Shown: positions 10,201 through 17,496 of the stretch, in pieces | How positions within the stretch are numbered: position 1 is the stretch's first letter | Layout: each line of letters starts with the position of its first letter | DNA from: Pseudomonadota bacterium | GTDB taxonomy: Bacteria > Myxococcota_A > UBA9042 | Assembly (NCBI GenBank): GCA_005792545.1 | Contig: SXRM01000191.1 | Span: forward strand, 1 to 40,836 | DNA: 40,836 bases | Reading direction: 5' to 3' | Notes under the pieces: model-generated | What the model saw: the letters and a program-made list of their open reading frames with translations, nothing else | The model's database searches: none | Told to the model about the DNA's origin: nothing | Program-made: the position numbers and the translations under genes

Positions 10201-10506
10201 GACTTCTACCAGGTCGACACCGCCTGGGGTGGCAGCATCTGCTTGCAAGCGCCGCAGAACCGGGCCTATACGCTCAAGGTCTACGCGCTGGCCGACAAGA
10301 TCAACAACGCCACCAAGGTCGCAGGCGCCGACGGCAAACCGGACGGCTTGCTGTGGACGGGTACCACGCCGACCGGCAGCCAGGTGTGCTTCAGCGGCAG
10401 CAGCACGGTGCCGACCCGGCATGGCGAGTACAAGTTCATCGTCGGTGTGTCGAGCTCGGTGGGATCGTCGGCGTACTGGCCGTACTGGCTGCACATCAAT
10501 AAGTAG
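4225..10506 (+). CDS. Giant lipoprotein: thrombospondin type 3 repeats, MopE-type metal-binding repeats, FG-GAP/VCBS-like propeller
   Basis: A 2093-residue protein. Residues 1-21 form a lipoprotein-type signal with Cys in LANGC; the lipobox is not ideal. A Cys-rich region (about 90-300) is followed by about nine thrombospondin type 3 repeats (315-655; D-x-D-x-D-G and DNC, with runs of consecutive Asp), which bind calcium in other proteins. Residues 660-1530 hold twelve and a half MopE-type modules, each C-N-G-x-D-D-N-C-D-G ... D-G-D-G-x-G ... C-x-C ... GDCNDxD ... P. Copper or calcium is the ligand in characterised relatives. From about 1525, D-x-N-x-D-G-x-x-E motifs (for example VDTDGDGNYEV, LTDLNGDGVAEL, WDINGDGTLEV) indicate an integrin-like beta-propeller. 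It is probably an extracellular surface or adhesion protein; ligand and partner are unknown. Confidence 0.9.
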   Translation: MRTARTGIYSLCAIAVLANGCGDDVPLEKPAAVDVTANVDTAGGGVEALSQDDSVAEAAAAEDVAAETTALDTAGVDANAASVPCETNEQCPSGACLLTPEGKLCAIPCIDKCAADYDCKQTGGADVQFVCVHQAPYRCTVCKTDAECDGGKNGKKGVCVDMGQGAHCMQDCADGGACIGAGFQCQKAPSGQQACVPPGGSCPCPDGKVGACAATNAFGTCKGTHICSGGKSGACNAPAAASETCDLQDNDCDGQIDESVVEGECDLVNVYGTCKGKTLCVAGKSLCQGTNAAAEVCNGIDDNCSGTTDEGSADSDGDGVADCVDKDDDQDGVPDDADNCALALNTAQTDTDGDKQGDACDDDDDNDKVSDAQDNCALYFNATQTDTDGDGKGDTCDCDLDGDGAGNTGSGCTPETAPDNCLVAANADQLDSDQDGKGDACDDDDDNDNVKDADDNCPLVANTDQVNTDKGAFGDVCDDDDDNDGVLDSADNCPLFANPTQTNFDGDQQGDDCDDDLDGDNVANTIDNCPGTPNPDQVDANTNKVGDACENDWDSDTIANDNDNCPWTANASQVDTDVDKKGDACDCDADDDGVANLAADCSPPAKADNCTLVANKGQEDLDKDGKGDACDADKDGDGDPDSSDCKPLDKAISHSAKEACNGNDDDCDGQTDEQDAAGCKPYYYDGDGDGAGVTLVKCLCKAAAPYSAAVAGDCNDQNDDIFPAAKEVCANGQDDNCNGSENDENAIDCKVYYLDKDADGAGAATSKCLCTQAGDFTAKGKGDCNDADAAISPAQTEQCKDSKDNDCNGQTDEAGCKGCTTYYKDADGDGFGVVSDTKCLSGAGSGYTALKSGDCNDADKTVSPVATEACNGKDDNCDGGIDETGATGCKAYYQDEDKDGFGTGVGQCLCKAAGLMTSVTPTDCNDKDLAVNPSKAEVCGNGKDDNCKGGESEENAASCKAYYLDGDGDGVGVATSKCLCAPLGQYSATGQGDCNDADKAIAPNLAEQCQDKKDNDCDKLVDEENCQGCVTYYKDGDGDGFGLTTDKKCLTAASLPYAATQSGDCADGNKLVNPKAPEVCTTVGVDDDCDGSTDEAGAGNCKNFYTDGDKDTFGVGTAQCLCAATGIVTASKDGDCDDKDGNVNPAKPEVCGNGKDDNCAAGESDTGGQGCVNYYSDGDGDAYGTGSAKCICAPSGAFTAKLGGDCADGDASINPGQVEKCLDTKDNNCAGGTDEAGCQGCQNYFKDADQDNFGLDADKQCLGKSAYPYTAFVGGDCNDDPAKGGANAKPGSQELCNSIDDNCDGQTDPTGTSGCQNFYPDGDKDGYGAQVSALCLCKASTTYTVTVTGDCNDGAAAVNPKATEVCDGQDNNCNTQVDEGVQKTFYKDEDGDGYGGPTSQIACTAPSGFAASAGDCNDFNKKIYPKAPEACNDIDDDCDSQIDQGVATQAIYKDNDGDGFAALGASTQNKCNVPVGWTIAKDINGDKKNDWDCVDSDSAVYPGAPDLCGDGKDNDCNGSADKLCYSECAGTWPFKLQFASGNASSRLVDTDGDGNYEVLVQDSFGFAILNTIGQPMYNYSKESYNFSRNTATTADVDTYDVYGAGIQKVEIVTGNGSRARIYKVLDDSTVQVFENPTEQVFDATKHLVADINYDGQPELIYQNWCDKTAGTKLFRFDKTKGTVDLVSKIPDPDGVCQYYGRTLTDLNGDGVAELLVSNGYPGDGMALSTGTWGGHLFAYKWTEVPKGMVADYCTPAGSCFKTDIANLFGIYGTNNVLRIGNNIVAQMVYSATKVNGQPNVTQSQYWTFDLAGKPLPGSPTSTVVPVFAPTDVDDDGVVENVGSVQDMGLFDVNGDGFPDQLSSGGSELRLNLWDPAKKAFVEHVPSRLAVTGTAISLRSAWDINGDGTLEVTSADSAGKVYCHTLGPSTWNKKSVLPPHLPMYQRTNQWDNYEPNGGADTNGDGVPDQVIRVASAMTRRGHFYSYLSNAADQDFYQVDTAWGGSICLQAPQNRAYTLKVYALADKINNATKVAGADGKPDGLLWTGTTPTGSQVCFSGSSTVPTRHGEYKFIVGVSSSVGSSAYWPYWLHINK
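5161..6190 (+). repeat. Thrombospondin type 3-coding repeat tract
   Basis: Tandem codon blocks dominated by GAC, coding for DNCP, TDTDGDGKGDACD and DDDDDND-like motifs, repeat with a spacing of roughly 36-40 residues. The Asp runs are encoded by consecutive GAC triplets, so the tract is prone to assembly error and slippage. It also creates a long false open frame on the opposite strand. Confidence 0.8.
6202..8317 (+). repeat. Higher-order tandem repeat: three-module (A-B-C) MopE units
   Basis: Counting from the first Cys of each A module, units begin at 6202 (C660), 6832 (C870), 7462 (C1080) and 8110 (C1296), giving spacings of 210, 210 and 216 residues. Each unit holds three different modules of about 70 residues. 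A has a G-x-x-G-C after the Asp loop, B has an acidic ES/SEN stretch, and C has KDNxC ... TDEAGCxGC. The order runs ABC-ABC-ABC-A, then two divergent modules and a partial one. Growth by duplication of a triplet unit is the simple reading. Confidence 0.8.
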
Positions 10507-10774
10507 CTGCGGTTTCCGCACGATCTCCGGCGCGCGCGCAACTCTGGCCGCGCGTCTGGGCGTCCGGTACCTTCTCGCTGAAAATCGCTTTCATCTCTGC
10601 AGCTTTCGAGCTTGCCGCGCTGGGCATCCGCCCTCAAAGCGACAGCCTTTGTCGGTCTGCGACGCCGCCCCCCTGGCATCGTCGGCGGCGCGGCGTATTC
10701 CTGTCAGACCGGCGGCGGCCGGCCGTCTGTGCTGGTGCCAGGCGACGTCCGCCCCGGCCAACCAGGAGGACCCC
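10507..10774. other. Intergenic region, 268 bases
   Basis: This holds no convincing gene. It ends in a strong ribosome site (AGGAGG, 10763-10768) for the ATPase gene. The frame of that gene is open upstream through this stretch, but the translation is Arg/Ala-rich and unlike a protein. No sigma-54 element at correct spacing was found and no terminator is clear. Confidence 0.6.
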
Positions 10775-12889
10775 ATGCCCGACTTTGACTTTGATGATGA
10801 GTGCTTTGGCCGTCGCCGTCGCCCCAAAAGCCGACGTGCGGACCTGTACCGCGACTTTGAGCGCGTTTATTGCTTGCGCGCGCTCGCCGACTGCATGTCC
10901 GACGAGTTCGTCGGGCCGGATGGCCCGCGCAACGACACGGTCCAATCAGCGGGCATCCAGCTGCCGCCGCGGTCGACCGTGCGGCGCATCCGCCAGCTTG
11001 CCCGCACTGCGCTGCAGACGGACGCAGGGCCAGATCCGCGAACCAGTCCGTTGTATCGCAATGCAGCGTTTTTCGCCGAATTCGTGGGTCTCGACGAGGT
11101 TGCGCGCGATGTACTCTGCGTCGCGATGTGTGCTTCGTCGGCGTTGGGCATTCACGATTGCCTGCGGTTCGCCACCAAGTCTGCGCGCGACCCACGCCAG
11201 GAAGTCGTGCGCCTGTGCGCAGGCTTGACCGACCACGACACCGAGGCCGTCGAGCGGGCACTTGCGCCCAAAGCCGCGCTGCTGGCCACCGGCATCCTGC
11301 GCTTTGACCCGACCGACCGATCGGAGCCGCCGCTGCGCTTGATGGCCTCGGCGGTGCGGGCGCTGTCGACACCGGCGGAGTCGCCTGAGGAGTTGATGGC
11401 GCGCCTCATCGAGGTGGCGCCGCCGCCGGAGCTGACGTCAGGGGACTTTGATCACGTGGCCCGCGACGTCCGGTTGCTGACCGCCTACCTGCGCGACCGG
11501 CTGGCACAGCACGCGCAAGGTGCCAATGTGCTGTTGCACGGGCCGCCCGGCACCGGCAAGACCCAACTGGCTCGGCTGCTGGCCAAAGAACTCGGCGTGC
11601 GCTTGCTGTCGGCCGCTGTACAGGATGACGACGACGATCCGCTCGATCGGCGCGACCGGCTGCGCAGCTTTCAGCTGTGTCAGGTGCTGCTGCAAAAGCA
11701 GACCCAGGCGCTCATCGTGTTCGACGAGATCGAAGACGCGTTTCCGGCCCGCAGCAAGGGTCTGGCGATGTTCGGCTTGGACGAAGACGCCTCGCCGAGC
11801 CAGCAAGACAAGGCCTTCCACAACCGCCTGCTGGAGCAAAACCCGGTGCCGGCGATCTGGATTTCCAACAAAGTCGACCAGCTGGACCCGGCCTTGGTGC
11901 GCCGGTTTGACCTCGTGCTTGAGCTTGCAGAGCCGCCGCGGGCAGCGCGCCTGCAGATGCTGGAACGGGCGATGCAGGCAGAGCCGGTGCCGCGCACCTG
12001 GCTGGAAAAGGCGGCGGACGACCCGACCTTGACGCCGGCAGATGTGCAGCGGGTGGCGCGGGTGGCGCGGGCGGTCGGCAGCGAAGCTAGTTCGATGACC
12101 GAGGCACTCGACTGGGCCTATGCCGGGCATCAGCGGATGCGTCGCGGCGCGCGGCCGGCTTACCAGTTGGACCACGGCACCTACGACCTGCAGTTCGTCA
12201 ACGCCGACCTGGATCTGCTGCAGCTGGTCGATCGGCTGCGCAGCAAGCCCCGTGCGACGGTGTGCATGGCGGGACCGCCCGGCACCGGCAAGACCGCGTT
12301 TGCGGCCTACCTGGCGCAGTCGCTGGGGGCGCCGTTTCTGCACGCGCGGGCGTCGGACCTGCTGGGCCCGTACGTGGGACAGACTGAGCAGAACATCAGC
12401 AAGCTGTTCACCACCGCGCATCGCCAACGGGCCGTGCTGCTCATCGACGAAGCCGACGGCATGTTGCGCGACCGCTCTGGCGCCCACCGCGGCTGGGAGG
12501 TGACGATGGTCAACGAAATCCTGTGCCAAATGGAGGCGTTCGATGGCATCTTGCTGTGCGCGACCAACCTTGTCGACACGCTGGACACTGCATCGCTGCG
12601 GCGCTTCAACCTCAAGGTGACGTTTCGGCCGCTGCGGGCGGAGCAGCTGGCGCTGGCGTTTGCGAAGACCTTGGCTGCGCTGGGTACCAGCGACTTTGCG
12701 CTCGACGCGCACTTGGAGCGGCGTCTGGCTGGTCTGCGCGAGGTGTGCCTGGGCGACTTGCATGCCGCACGGCGCCACCGCGAAATCGTCGCCGACCGCA
12801 CCTCAGCCGAGGAGCTCATCGACGCGATTGCCGTTGAAATTGCCGCGCGCGCGGGTCGCGGGGCCAAGTCGGTGGGGTTCTTGGCGTAG
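10775..12889 (+). CDS. Double AAA+ ATPase (CDC48-like arrangement)
   Basis: A 704-residue protein with two AAA+ modules in tandem. Module 1 has Walker A GPPGTGKT at 256-263, Walker B IVFDEIED with D317/E318, and an arginine-finger-type LDPALVRRFD. Module 2 has Walker A GPPGTGKT at 500-507, Walker B LLIDEADG with D558/E559, and LDTASLRRFN. Both modules keep the residues for ATP hydrolysis. The N-terminal 190 residues are helical, with no recognised domain, and start with an acidic MPDFDFDDE followed by a basic patch. There is no signal peptide, so it is cytosolic. The ATG at 10775 follows AGGAGG with a CCCC spacer, the same leader form as at 1869. Such two-ring enzymes usually unfold or remodel proteins; the substrate is unknown and the neighbours give no hint. 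Confidence 0.88.
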   Translation: MPDFDFDDECFGRRRRPKSRRADLYRDFERVYCLRALADCMSDEFVGPDGPRNDTVQSAGIQLPPRSTVRRIRQLARTALQTDAGPDPRTSPLYRNAAFFAEFVGLDEVARDVLCVAMCASSALGIHDCLRFATKSARDPRQEVVRLCAGLTDHDTEAVERALAPKAALLATGILRFDPTDRSEPPLRLMASAVRALSTPAESPEELMARLIEVAPPPELTSGDFDHVARDVRLLTAYLRDRLAQHAQGANVLLHGPPGTGKTQLARLLAKELGVRLLSAAVQDDDDDPLDRRDRLRSFQLCQVLLQKQTQALIVFDEIEDAFPARSKGLAMFGLDEDASPSQQDKAFHNRLLEQNPVPAIWISNKVDQLDPALVRRFDLVLELAEPPRAARLQMLERAMQAEPVPRTWLEKAADDPTLTPADVQRVARVARAVGSEASSMTEALDWAYAGHQRMRRGARPAYQLDHGTYDLQFVNADLDLLQLVDRLRSKPRATVCMAGPPGTGKTAFAAYLAQSLGAPFLHARASDLLGPYVGQTEQNISKLFTTAHRQRAVLLIDEADGMLRDRSGAHRGWEVTMVNEILCQMEAFDGILLCATNLVDTLDTASLRRFNLKVTFRPLRAEQLALAFAKTLAALGTSDFALDAHLERRLAGLREVCLGDLHAARRHREIVADRTSAEELIDAIAVEIAARAGRGAKSVGFLA

Positions 12890-12897
12890 CTGGTCTG

Positions 12898-13182
12898 TCA
12901 AAAGTCGAAGATGCTGTCATCCGCCTTGTTCGACGCAGTGCCGGCGGTGTCCAGAATCGTCAAGCCGTCTTTGCCGGGTGGCGGGGGGTCGCAGCCAGCG
13001 CCGCGCCGCTTCTTGTTTAGGCCGACCGCACCGTTCAACCAGAAACCAAATCCCCAGTTGAACGCTGCAATTGCGACTCGGTTCGCGCCGAGCGGCACGA
13101 TGGCGGAGACGTCGGCGTCATTGAGACCGTCTTTGGCCGTCCAGTTGACCAGCGCATCGCCGGTGCCGTCCAGCGGCTTGGT
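12898..13182 (-). pseudogene. Probable 3' remnant of a gene (about 94 codons)
   Basis: An open frame on the minus strand runs from just after an in-frame TGA (13183-13185) to TGA 12898-12900. The translation starts TKPLDGTGDALVNWTAKDG and continues PLGANRVAIAAFNWGFGFWLNG and a Pro-rich CDPPPPGKDG. It reads like protein but has no ATG; the only plausible start is GTG at 13098, giving 66 residues with no clear ribosome site. It is convergent with the ATPase gene (8-base gap), and its 5' part has been lost where the promoter of the CHAT gene now lies. It is either a decayed gene or a small protein starting at 13098; I could not assign a family. Confidence 0.4.
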
Positions 13183-13210
13183 TCACCCGCCCTTCGCCCT
13201 GGGCTAGACT
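13182..13210 (+). promoter_or_regulatory. Candidate sigma-70-type promoter of the TPR-CHAT gene
   Basis: TTCACC (13182-13187), a 17-base spacer and TAGACT (13205-13210) fit a housekeeping promoter with four matches in each hexamer. The start would fall near 13217, leaving a leader of about 28 bases that includes AAGG (13235-13238) ahead of the ATG at 13245. Confidence 0.4.
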
Positions 13211-13244
13211 GCACCGCCTGCCCCGCCACGGGCCAAGGCCGCAG

Positions 13245-16200
13245 ATGACCGGCAAGCCTCTGTCCTTCCCCATCATCAGGGCAACGCCCCTGTGGTTGCT
13301 GTTGCTGATTGGCGCGCAAGCAATGGCCGCAGATCCCCCCGCGCCCTTGCCCGCAGCCGCCACGCCGACCGCGCTGGAAGCCGGCATGGCTGAAGCTAAC
13401 CGCTTGCACGGCGAAGCGCTGAAGCTGGCCCAGGCCGGCAAGCTTGCCGAGGCGCTGGCGCTCTACCGGCAGATTCCGCCCATTCTCGAACGCATCCGCG
13501 GCCCCAACCACCCCGACGAGGCCCGCGCCTGGACCACGATTGGCTACCTGTACACCAAAGCGGGGGACCTGGCCGCGGCAGAGGCGCCGTACCGCAAGGC
13601 GTTGGCGATTCGCGAAAAGGCGTTCGGACTGGAGCACAGCGAGGTCGCGATTGCGCTGTCGAACCTGGCGACCTGGCACGAGGCGCGCGCCGATTACGCC
13701 GGCGCCGAACCGCTTTACCGTCGCTGTCTGGCGATTCTGGAAAAGGCGCTCGGCCCCGACCATGGCGAAGTGGCGATTGCGCAGAACAACCTGGCGCTGG
13801 TGCTGTTCACGCGCGGCGACCTCGACGGCGCGGAGGCGATGTTTCGCAGGGCCTTGGCGACACGCAAGAAGCTGCAGGGTCCAGAACACGCCGAAGTTGC
13901 GCTGAGCCTGAGCAACTTGGGGCGCGTGCTGGAGACCAAAGGGCAGTTCGCCGCCGCGCTGGCGCTGTTTCAAGAGGCCCTGGCCATTCGCGAAAAAGCC
14001 TTTGGGCCACATCACCTGCTGGTGGCGCGGATCCTCAACAACATCGGCGCCCTGGCCAAGACAACTGGCGACTACGCACAGGCCGAGCGGATGTTCCGCC
14101 GGGCGCTGGCGATTCGCGAAAAGGCCCATGCCGGCGATCATCCCGAGGTGGCGGAATCGGTCAACAACCTGGCGACGCAGCTGGAGTCGCAGGGCGACTA
14201 CGCGGGCGCTGAACCGCTGTATCGGCGCTCGCTGGCCATGTGGGAGCGCCGCCTCGGGCCCTGGCATCCCGACGTGGCCGCCAATCTCAACAACCTCGGC
14301 AACCTGCTGGAAGCCAAAGGCAACTACGCCGACGCCGAGGCATGCTACCTGCGCGCACTGGCCATCAAGGAAAGGGCCTTTGGCAAGGACCACGCCGACG
14401 TCGCACTGAGCCTGAACAACCTGGGTCGCATGATCCTGACCAAAGGCGACCTCGACAGCGCGCAGCCAGTGTTCGAGCGAGCATTGGCGATTCGCGAGAA
14501 GGCGCTGGGACCGGAACATCCCGAGACGGCGATTGCGATTGCCGACCTTGCGGCGCTGCACGAAAGCCAGGGCAGGGTGGCGCAGGCCGAAACGGGGTAT
14601 CGTCGGGCGCTGGGCATCCGCGAAAAAGCGCTGGGCCCTCGCCACCACGAAGTGGCCTATTCGCTGGGCCAGCTGTCGCACCTGTTGCAGGCCCGCGGCG
14701 ACTACGCCGGCGCCGAACCGTTGGCGCGGCGGGCGCTGGCTATTCAGGAAGCGGCACTGGGCGCTCAGCATCCGGATGTCGCGGCGAGCCTGCTGGACCT
14801 CGCCAGCGTGGTCGAGGCGCGCGGCGATCTGACGACGGCCCGACCGCTGCATGAACGGGCATTGGCCATTCGCGAAGCGACCTTTGGCGCTGGCCATCCC
14901 GCTGTCGCCGGCAGCTTGTCGGGACTGGCGGTCCTGCACCATGTCGCCGGGCATCCGCGCGATGCCTTGCCGTTGGCGGAACGTGCAGCGACGATTCGCG
15001 AGAGCCACCTGGCGACCGTGCTCGGCGGCGGCTCCGAGGCGCAAAAACTGGCCTACGTCGCTACGCTGGCCCGCGATACCGATCTAGTGGTGGCGCTCCA
15101 CGCCGACGGCATGCCCAATGACCCAGAAGCGGCGCGGCTGGCGGCCCAGACCGTCTTGCGTCGCAAGGCCCGGGCTTTGGACGCGATGACCGAGACGCTG
15201 GGCGCCATCCACCACAGCGGCGATCCGGCACTGACCGCCCAATTGGCCCGCTGGAAGGACCTGCACGGGCAGCACGCCACGCTGGTCCTGCGCGGTCCAG
15301 GGTCGCTGCCGCGGCCAGCCTGGCAGCAGCGCATCGCTGACTTGCAGACCCAGGCGCGCCAGATTGAAGGCGAACTGTCGGCCAAAAGCGCCCAGTTCAA
15401 GCGTTCGGCCGAACCGGTGACGCTGGCGGCCGTCCAGGCCGCGCTGCCCGCGAAAACCGTGCTGGTCGAATTGCTGGCGGTTCGGCGCTTTGACCCCAAG
15501 GCCGCGCCCCGTCAGCGCCTGGGGGCGGCTCGCTACCTGGCTTGGGTCATCGCCGCCGCTGGGCCGCCGCGGCTGGTGCCGCTCGCCAGCGTGGCCGAGC
15601 TGGATCCGCTGGCCGACGCCCTGCGCACCGCGATTGCGCGCCGCCGCCCCGACGACGAAGTAGCAGCCTTGGCGCGCAAAGTGGGCGCGGCGGTGTTGGA
15701 CCCGCTGCGGCCCGCGCTCGGCGATGCTTCGCATCTGGTGGTGTCGCCGGATGGGGCGCTGTCGCTCATCCCGTTTGCCGCGTTGATTGGCGCTGACGGC
15801 AAGGCCGCGGTCGAGGCGTTTGACATCACCTACGTGTCTTCGGGCCGCGACCTGCTGCGTTTGGCGACCCGCTCGACGCCGCGCGCGCCAGCGCTGGTGT
15901 TTGCCAATCCGGCCTACGACGACGCTGGCGACGCTGCGCCACCTAAGCCTGCGCCGGTCCGCCATCGGTCGCTGTCGCGCGACTTGGACCGCGGGTCGAT
16001 GGCGTTTTCGCCGCTGCCGGGCGCGGAAGCCGAGGCCAAGGCCATTGCGCCGCTGCTCGCCAGTTCGCAACTGCGAGTCGGTGCGGCGGCGCGCGAGACC
16101 GAGCTCAAAGCCGTGCATGGCCCCGCGATTCTGCACATCGCCACCCACGGCTTTTTTCTGCGCGACCTGCCCGAGAGCGCGTCAGGCCAGCCGGCCAGCC

Positions 16201-16709
16201 GCGGTGCCGCGGTTTTTGGCGACGATCCGATTCCGCTAGCTGCCCCGGCCACGGCAACTGCTAAGCCAGTCCGCTGGGAGAACCCGCTGCTGCGCTCCGG
16301 CATCGCCCTGGCCGGTGCCAACCAGCGCCGCTCGGGCGACGACGACGGCATCCTGACCGCGCTAGAAGCTTCGGGTCTGGATCTGTGGGGGACGCGCGCC
16401 GTGGTGCTGTCGGCTTGCCAGACCGGTGTCGGCGAGTCGCGAAGCGGTCAGGGCGTGTTTGGCCTGCGGCGCGCGCTGGTGCTGGCGGGTGCGGAGACGC
16501 TGGTCATGAGCCTGTGGGATGTCGACGACGACGCCACCAAGGACCTGATGGTGGCGTGGTACAAGCGGATTCGTGCGGGCGAGCCGCGTGGCGCCGCGCT
16601 GCGGGCGGTGCAGTTGGAGATGCTGCGCGGCAAGCGCGGCGGTGGCCAGTGGCGGCACCCGGCGCTGTGGGCGGCGTTTGTGGCGATTGGCGATTGGCGG
16701 GGGTTGTGA
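13245..16709 (+). CDS. Exported TPR-CHAT protease
   Basis: A 1154-residue protein. A signal peptide (hydrophobic WLLLLIGAQAMA, cleavage about residue 29) is followed by twelve TPR units of exactly 42 residues (about 86-589; pattern NNLA..L...GDYAGAEPLYRRALAIREKALGPEHPEVA), kinesin-light-chain style. A helical linker then leads to a CHAT caspase-like domain (about 800-1154). The catalytic pair is visible: His968 in HIATHG and Cys1058 in LSACQTG, followed by GVFGLRRALVLAGA and SLWDVDDDAT. CHAT proteases cleave target proteins, and the TPR superhelix normally senses a partner, as in Csx29 of type III-E CRISPR, where the protein is cytosolic. Here the signal peptide puts it outside the cytoplasm. 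The ATG at 13245 has AAGG 6 bases upstream. It stands alone, convergent with the next gene. Confidence 0.9.
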   Translation: MTGKPLSFPIIRATPLWLLLLIGAQAMAADPPAPLPAAATPTALEAGMAEANRLHGEALKLAQAGKLAEALALYRQIPPILERIRGPNHPDEARAWTTIGYLYTKAGDLAAAEAPYRKALAIREKAFGLEHSEVAIALSNLATWHEARADYAGAEPLYRRCLAILEKALGPDHGEVAIAQNNLALVLFTRGDLDGAEAMFRRALATRKKLQGPEHAEVALSLSNLGRVLETKGQFAAALALFQEALAIREKAFGPHHLLVARILNNIGALAKTTGDYAQAERMFRRALAIREKAHAGDHPEVAESVNNLATQLESQGDYAGAEPLYRRSLAMWERRLGPWHPDVAANLNNLGNLLEAKGNYADAEACYLRALAIKERAFGKDHADVALSLNNLGRMILTKGDLDSAQPVFERALAIREKALGPEHPETAIAIADLAALHESQGRVAQAETGYRRALGIREKALGPRHHEVAYSLGQLSHLLQARGDYAGAEPLARRALAIQEAALGAQHPDVAASLLDLASVVEARGDLTTARPLHERALAIREATFGAGHPAVAGSLSGLAVLHHVAGHPRDALPLAERAATIRESHLATVLGGGSEAQKLAYVATLARDTDLVVALHADGMPNDPEAARLAAQTVLRRKARALDAMTETLGAIHHSGDPALTAQLARWKDLHGQHATLVLRGPGSLPRPAWQQRIADLQTQARQIEGELSAKSAQFKRSAEPVTLAAVQAALPAKTVLVELLAVRRFDPKAAPRQRLGAARYLAWVIAAAGPPRLVPLASVAELDPLADALRTAIARRRPDDEVAALARKVGAAVLDPLRPALGDASHLVVSPDGALSLIPFAALIGADGKAAVEAFDITYVSSGRDLLRLATRSTPRAPALVFANPAYDDAGDAAPPKPAPVRHRSLSRDLDRGSMAFSPLPGAEAEAKAIAPLLASSQLRVGAAARETELKAVHGPAILHIATHGFFLRDLPESASGQPASRGAAVFGDDPIPLAAPATATAKPVRWENPLLRSGIALAGANQRRSGDDDGILTALEASGLDLWGTRAVVLSACQTGVGESRSGQGVFGLRRALVLAGAETLVMSLWDVDDDATKDLMVAWYKRIRAGEPRGAALRAVQLEMLRGKRGGGQWRHPALWAAFVAIGDWRGL

Positions 16710-16741
16710 GCGGCGAAGGCCCAAGCCACGGTCGCGACTGC

Positions 16742-17401
16742 TTAGCCCCTGCGCCTCTCCAAAAACGCCACCATCAAGAACGCCAAGATGAGGTTCATGG
16801 TCTCGCGCGGCCCAACCGGTTGCACCTGCTCGATTTCGAAGCGGCCTTCAAGAAACGCCGGCTTCTTGGTCAACCGCAGCATGCCCTGGTCGCCGCGGCT
16901 GGCCAGGTACTTCGGGTTGAACAGCCACACCGTCAGCAGCCCCAAAATGGGCACCTCGCCGAGTAGCCCGTCAAAGAACTTGGCCATCGGATTTTCTTCG
17001 CGAATCGCGAACTCGGGCGCCGGTTCGCCGGGATTGAAGACGTCGTAGTGCGCCTTCCAGATCGACCGCCAGCCTTTGCGCGCCACGGCGCCGATCGCGC
17101 CGCCCCAGGCGTCGGTAAAGTCGTAGCGCGCCGACCAGTCGATGACTTTGTTGGCGCGGATGTCGCACAGCCGCGTCTGCTGGCTGTCGTCGCGGAACAC
17201 CTCGATGTGCTCCCTGAGCTTGAACAGCTTTTGCCGCACATGCAGGACCGGCTTGCCAGTGGCGTCGATGACGTCGATGCGCGGCGCAAACGTGAACACG
17301 CGAAACCGCAGCGTCAACGGAAAGGCGATGCCAGTGAGGTAGGGCGCCAGCGCGTCGGCCTCAGCGGTCCGGTTGGCGCTGGGCGGGGCGTAGGGATTCA
17401 T
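16742..17401 (-). CDS. LURP-one-related / Tubby-like protein with C-terminal hydrophobic tail
   Basis: A 219-residue protein. The ATG at 17401 is preceded by GGAGG with a 4-base gap. After a short Pro-rich start (MNPYAPPSANRT), residues 25-195 look like the LURP-one-related / phospholipid-scramblase-like beta-barrel fold: FRVFTFAPRIDVIDATGKPVLHVRQKLFKLREHIEVF, then DWSARYDF, a central hydrophobic LLGEVPILGLLTVWLF, and a closing FEIEQVQP. The final 19 residues (NLILAFLMVAFLERRRG) form a hydrophobic stretch ending in arginines, like a tail anchor. Bacterial members have no agreed function; lipid or membrane association is inferred. It lies 95 bases downstream of pdxH on the same strand and could share its transcript. 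The family call is from the sequence pattern only. Confidence 0.6.
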   Translation of the reverse strand: MNPYAPPSANRTAEADALAPYLTGIAFPLTLRFRVFTFAPRIDVIDATGKPVLHVRQKLFKLREHIEVFRDDSQQTRLCDIRANKVIDWSARYDFTDAWGGAIGAVARKGWRSIWKAHYDVFNPGEPAPEFAIREENPMAKFFDGLLGEVPILGLLTVWLFNPKYLASRGDQGMLRLTKKPAFLEGRFEIEQVQPVGPRETMNLILAFLMVAFLERRRG

Positions 17402-17496
17402 CTTGCCTCCTGGGCTTGATCTCGGTTTGGGTAAGCGCAGGGCGATGGTGCGCGCGCTGGGCGACGGGGTCAATCCTGAGGCTGGGTCGCAACGGC

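Noticed and set aside
8779-10521. 580-codon open frame on the minus strand
   Set aside because: Antisense to the propeller part of the same lipoprotein, with low-complexity His/Arg/Val text and no ribosome site.
13500-15010. Regular 126-base periodicity, at first sight a CRISPR or satellite array
   Set aside because: The period equals 42 codons and the translation is twelve TPR units; the DNA copies are diverged and have no spacer-repeat structure.
13035-15044. 669-codon open frame on the minus strand with repeated FANRQ/FxQxR-like text
   Set aside because: Its apparent repeats are the reverse complement of the 126-base TPR codon period of the CHAT protein.
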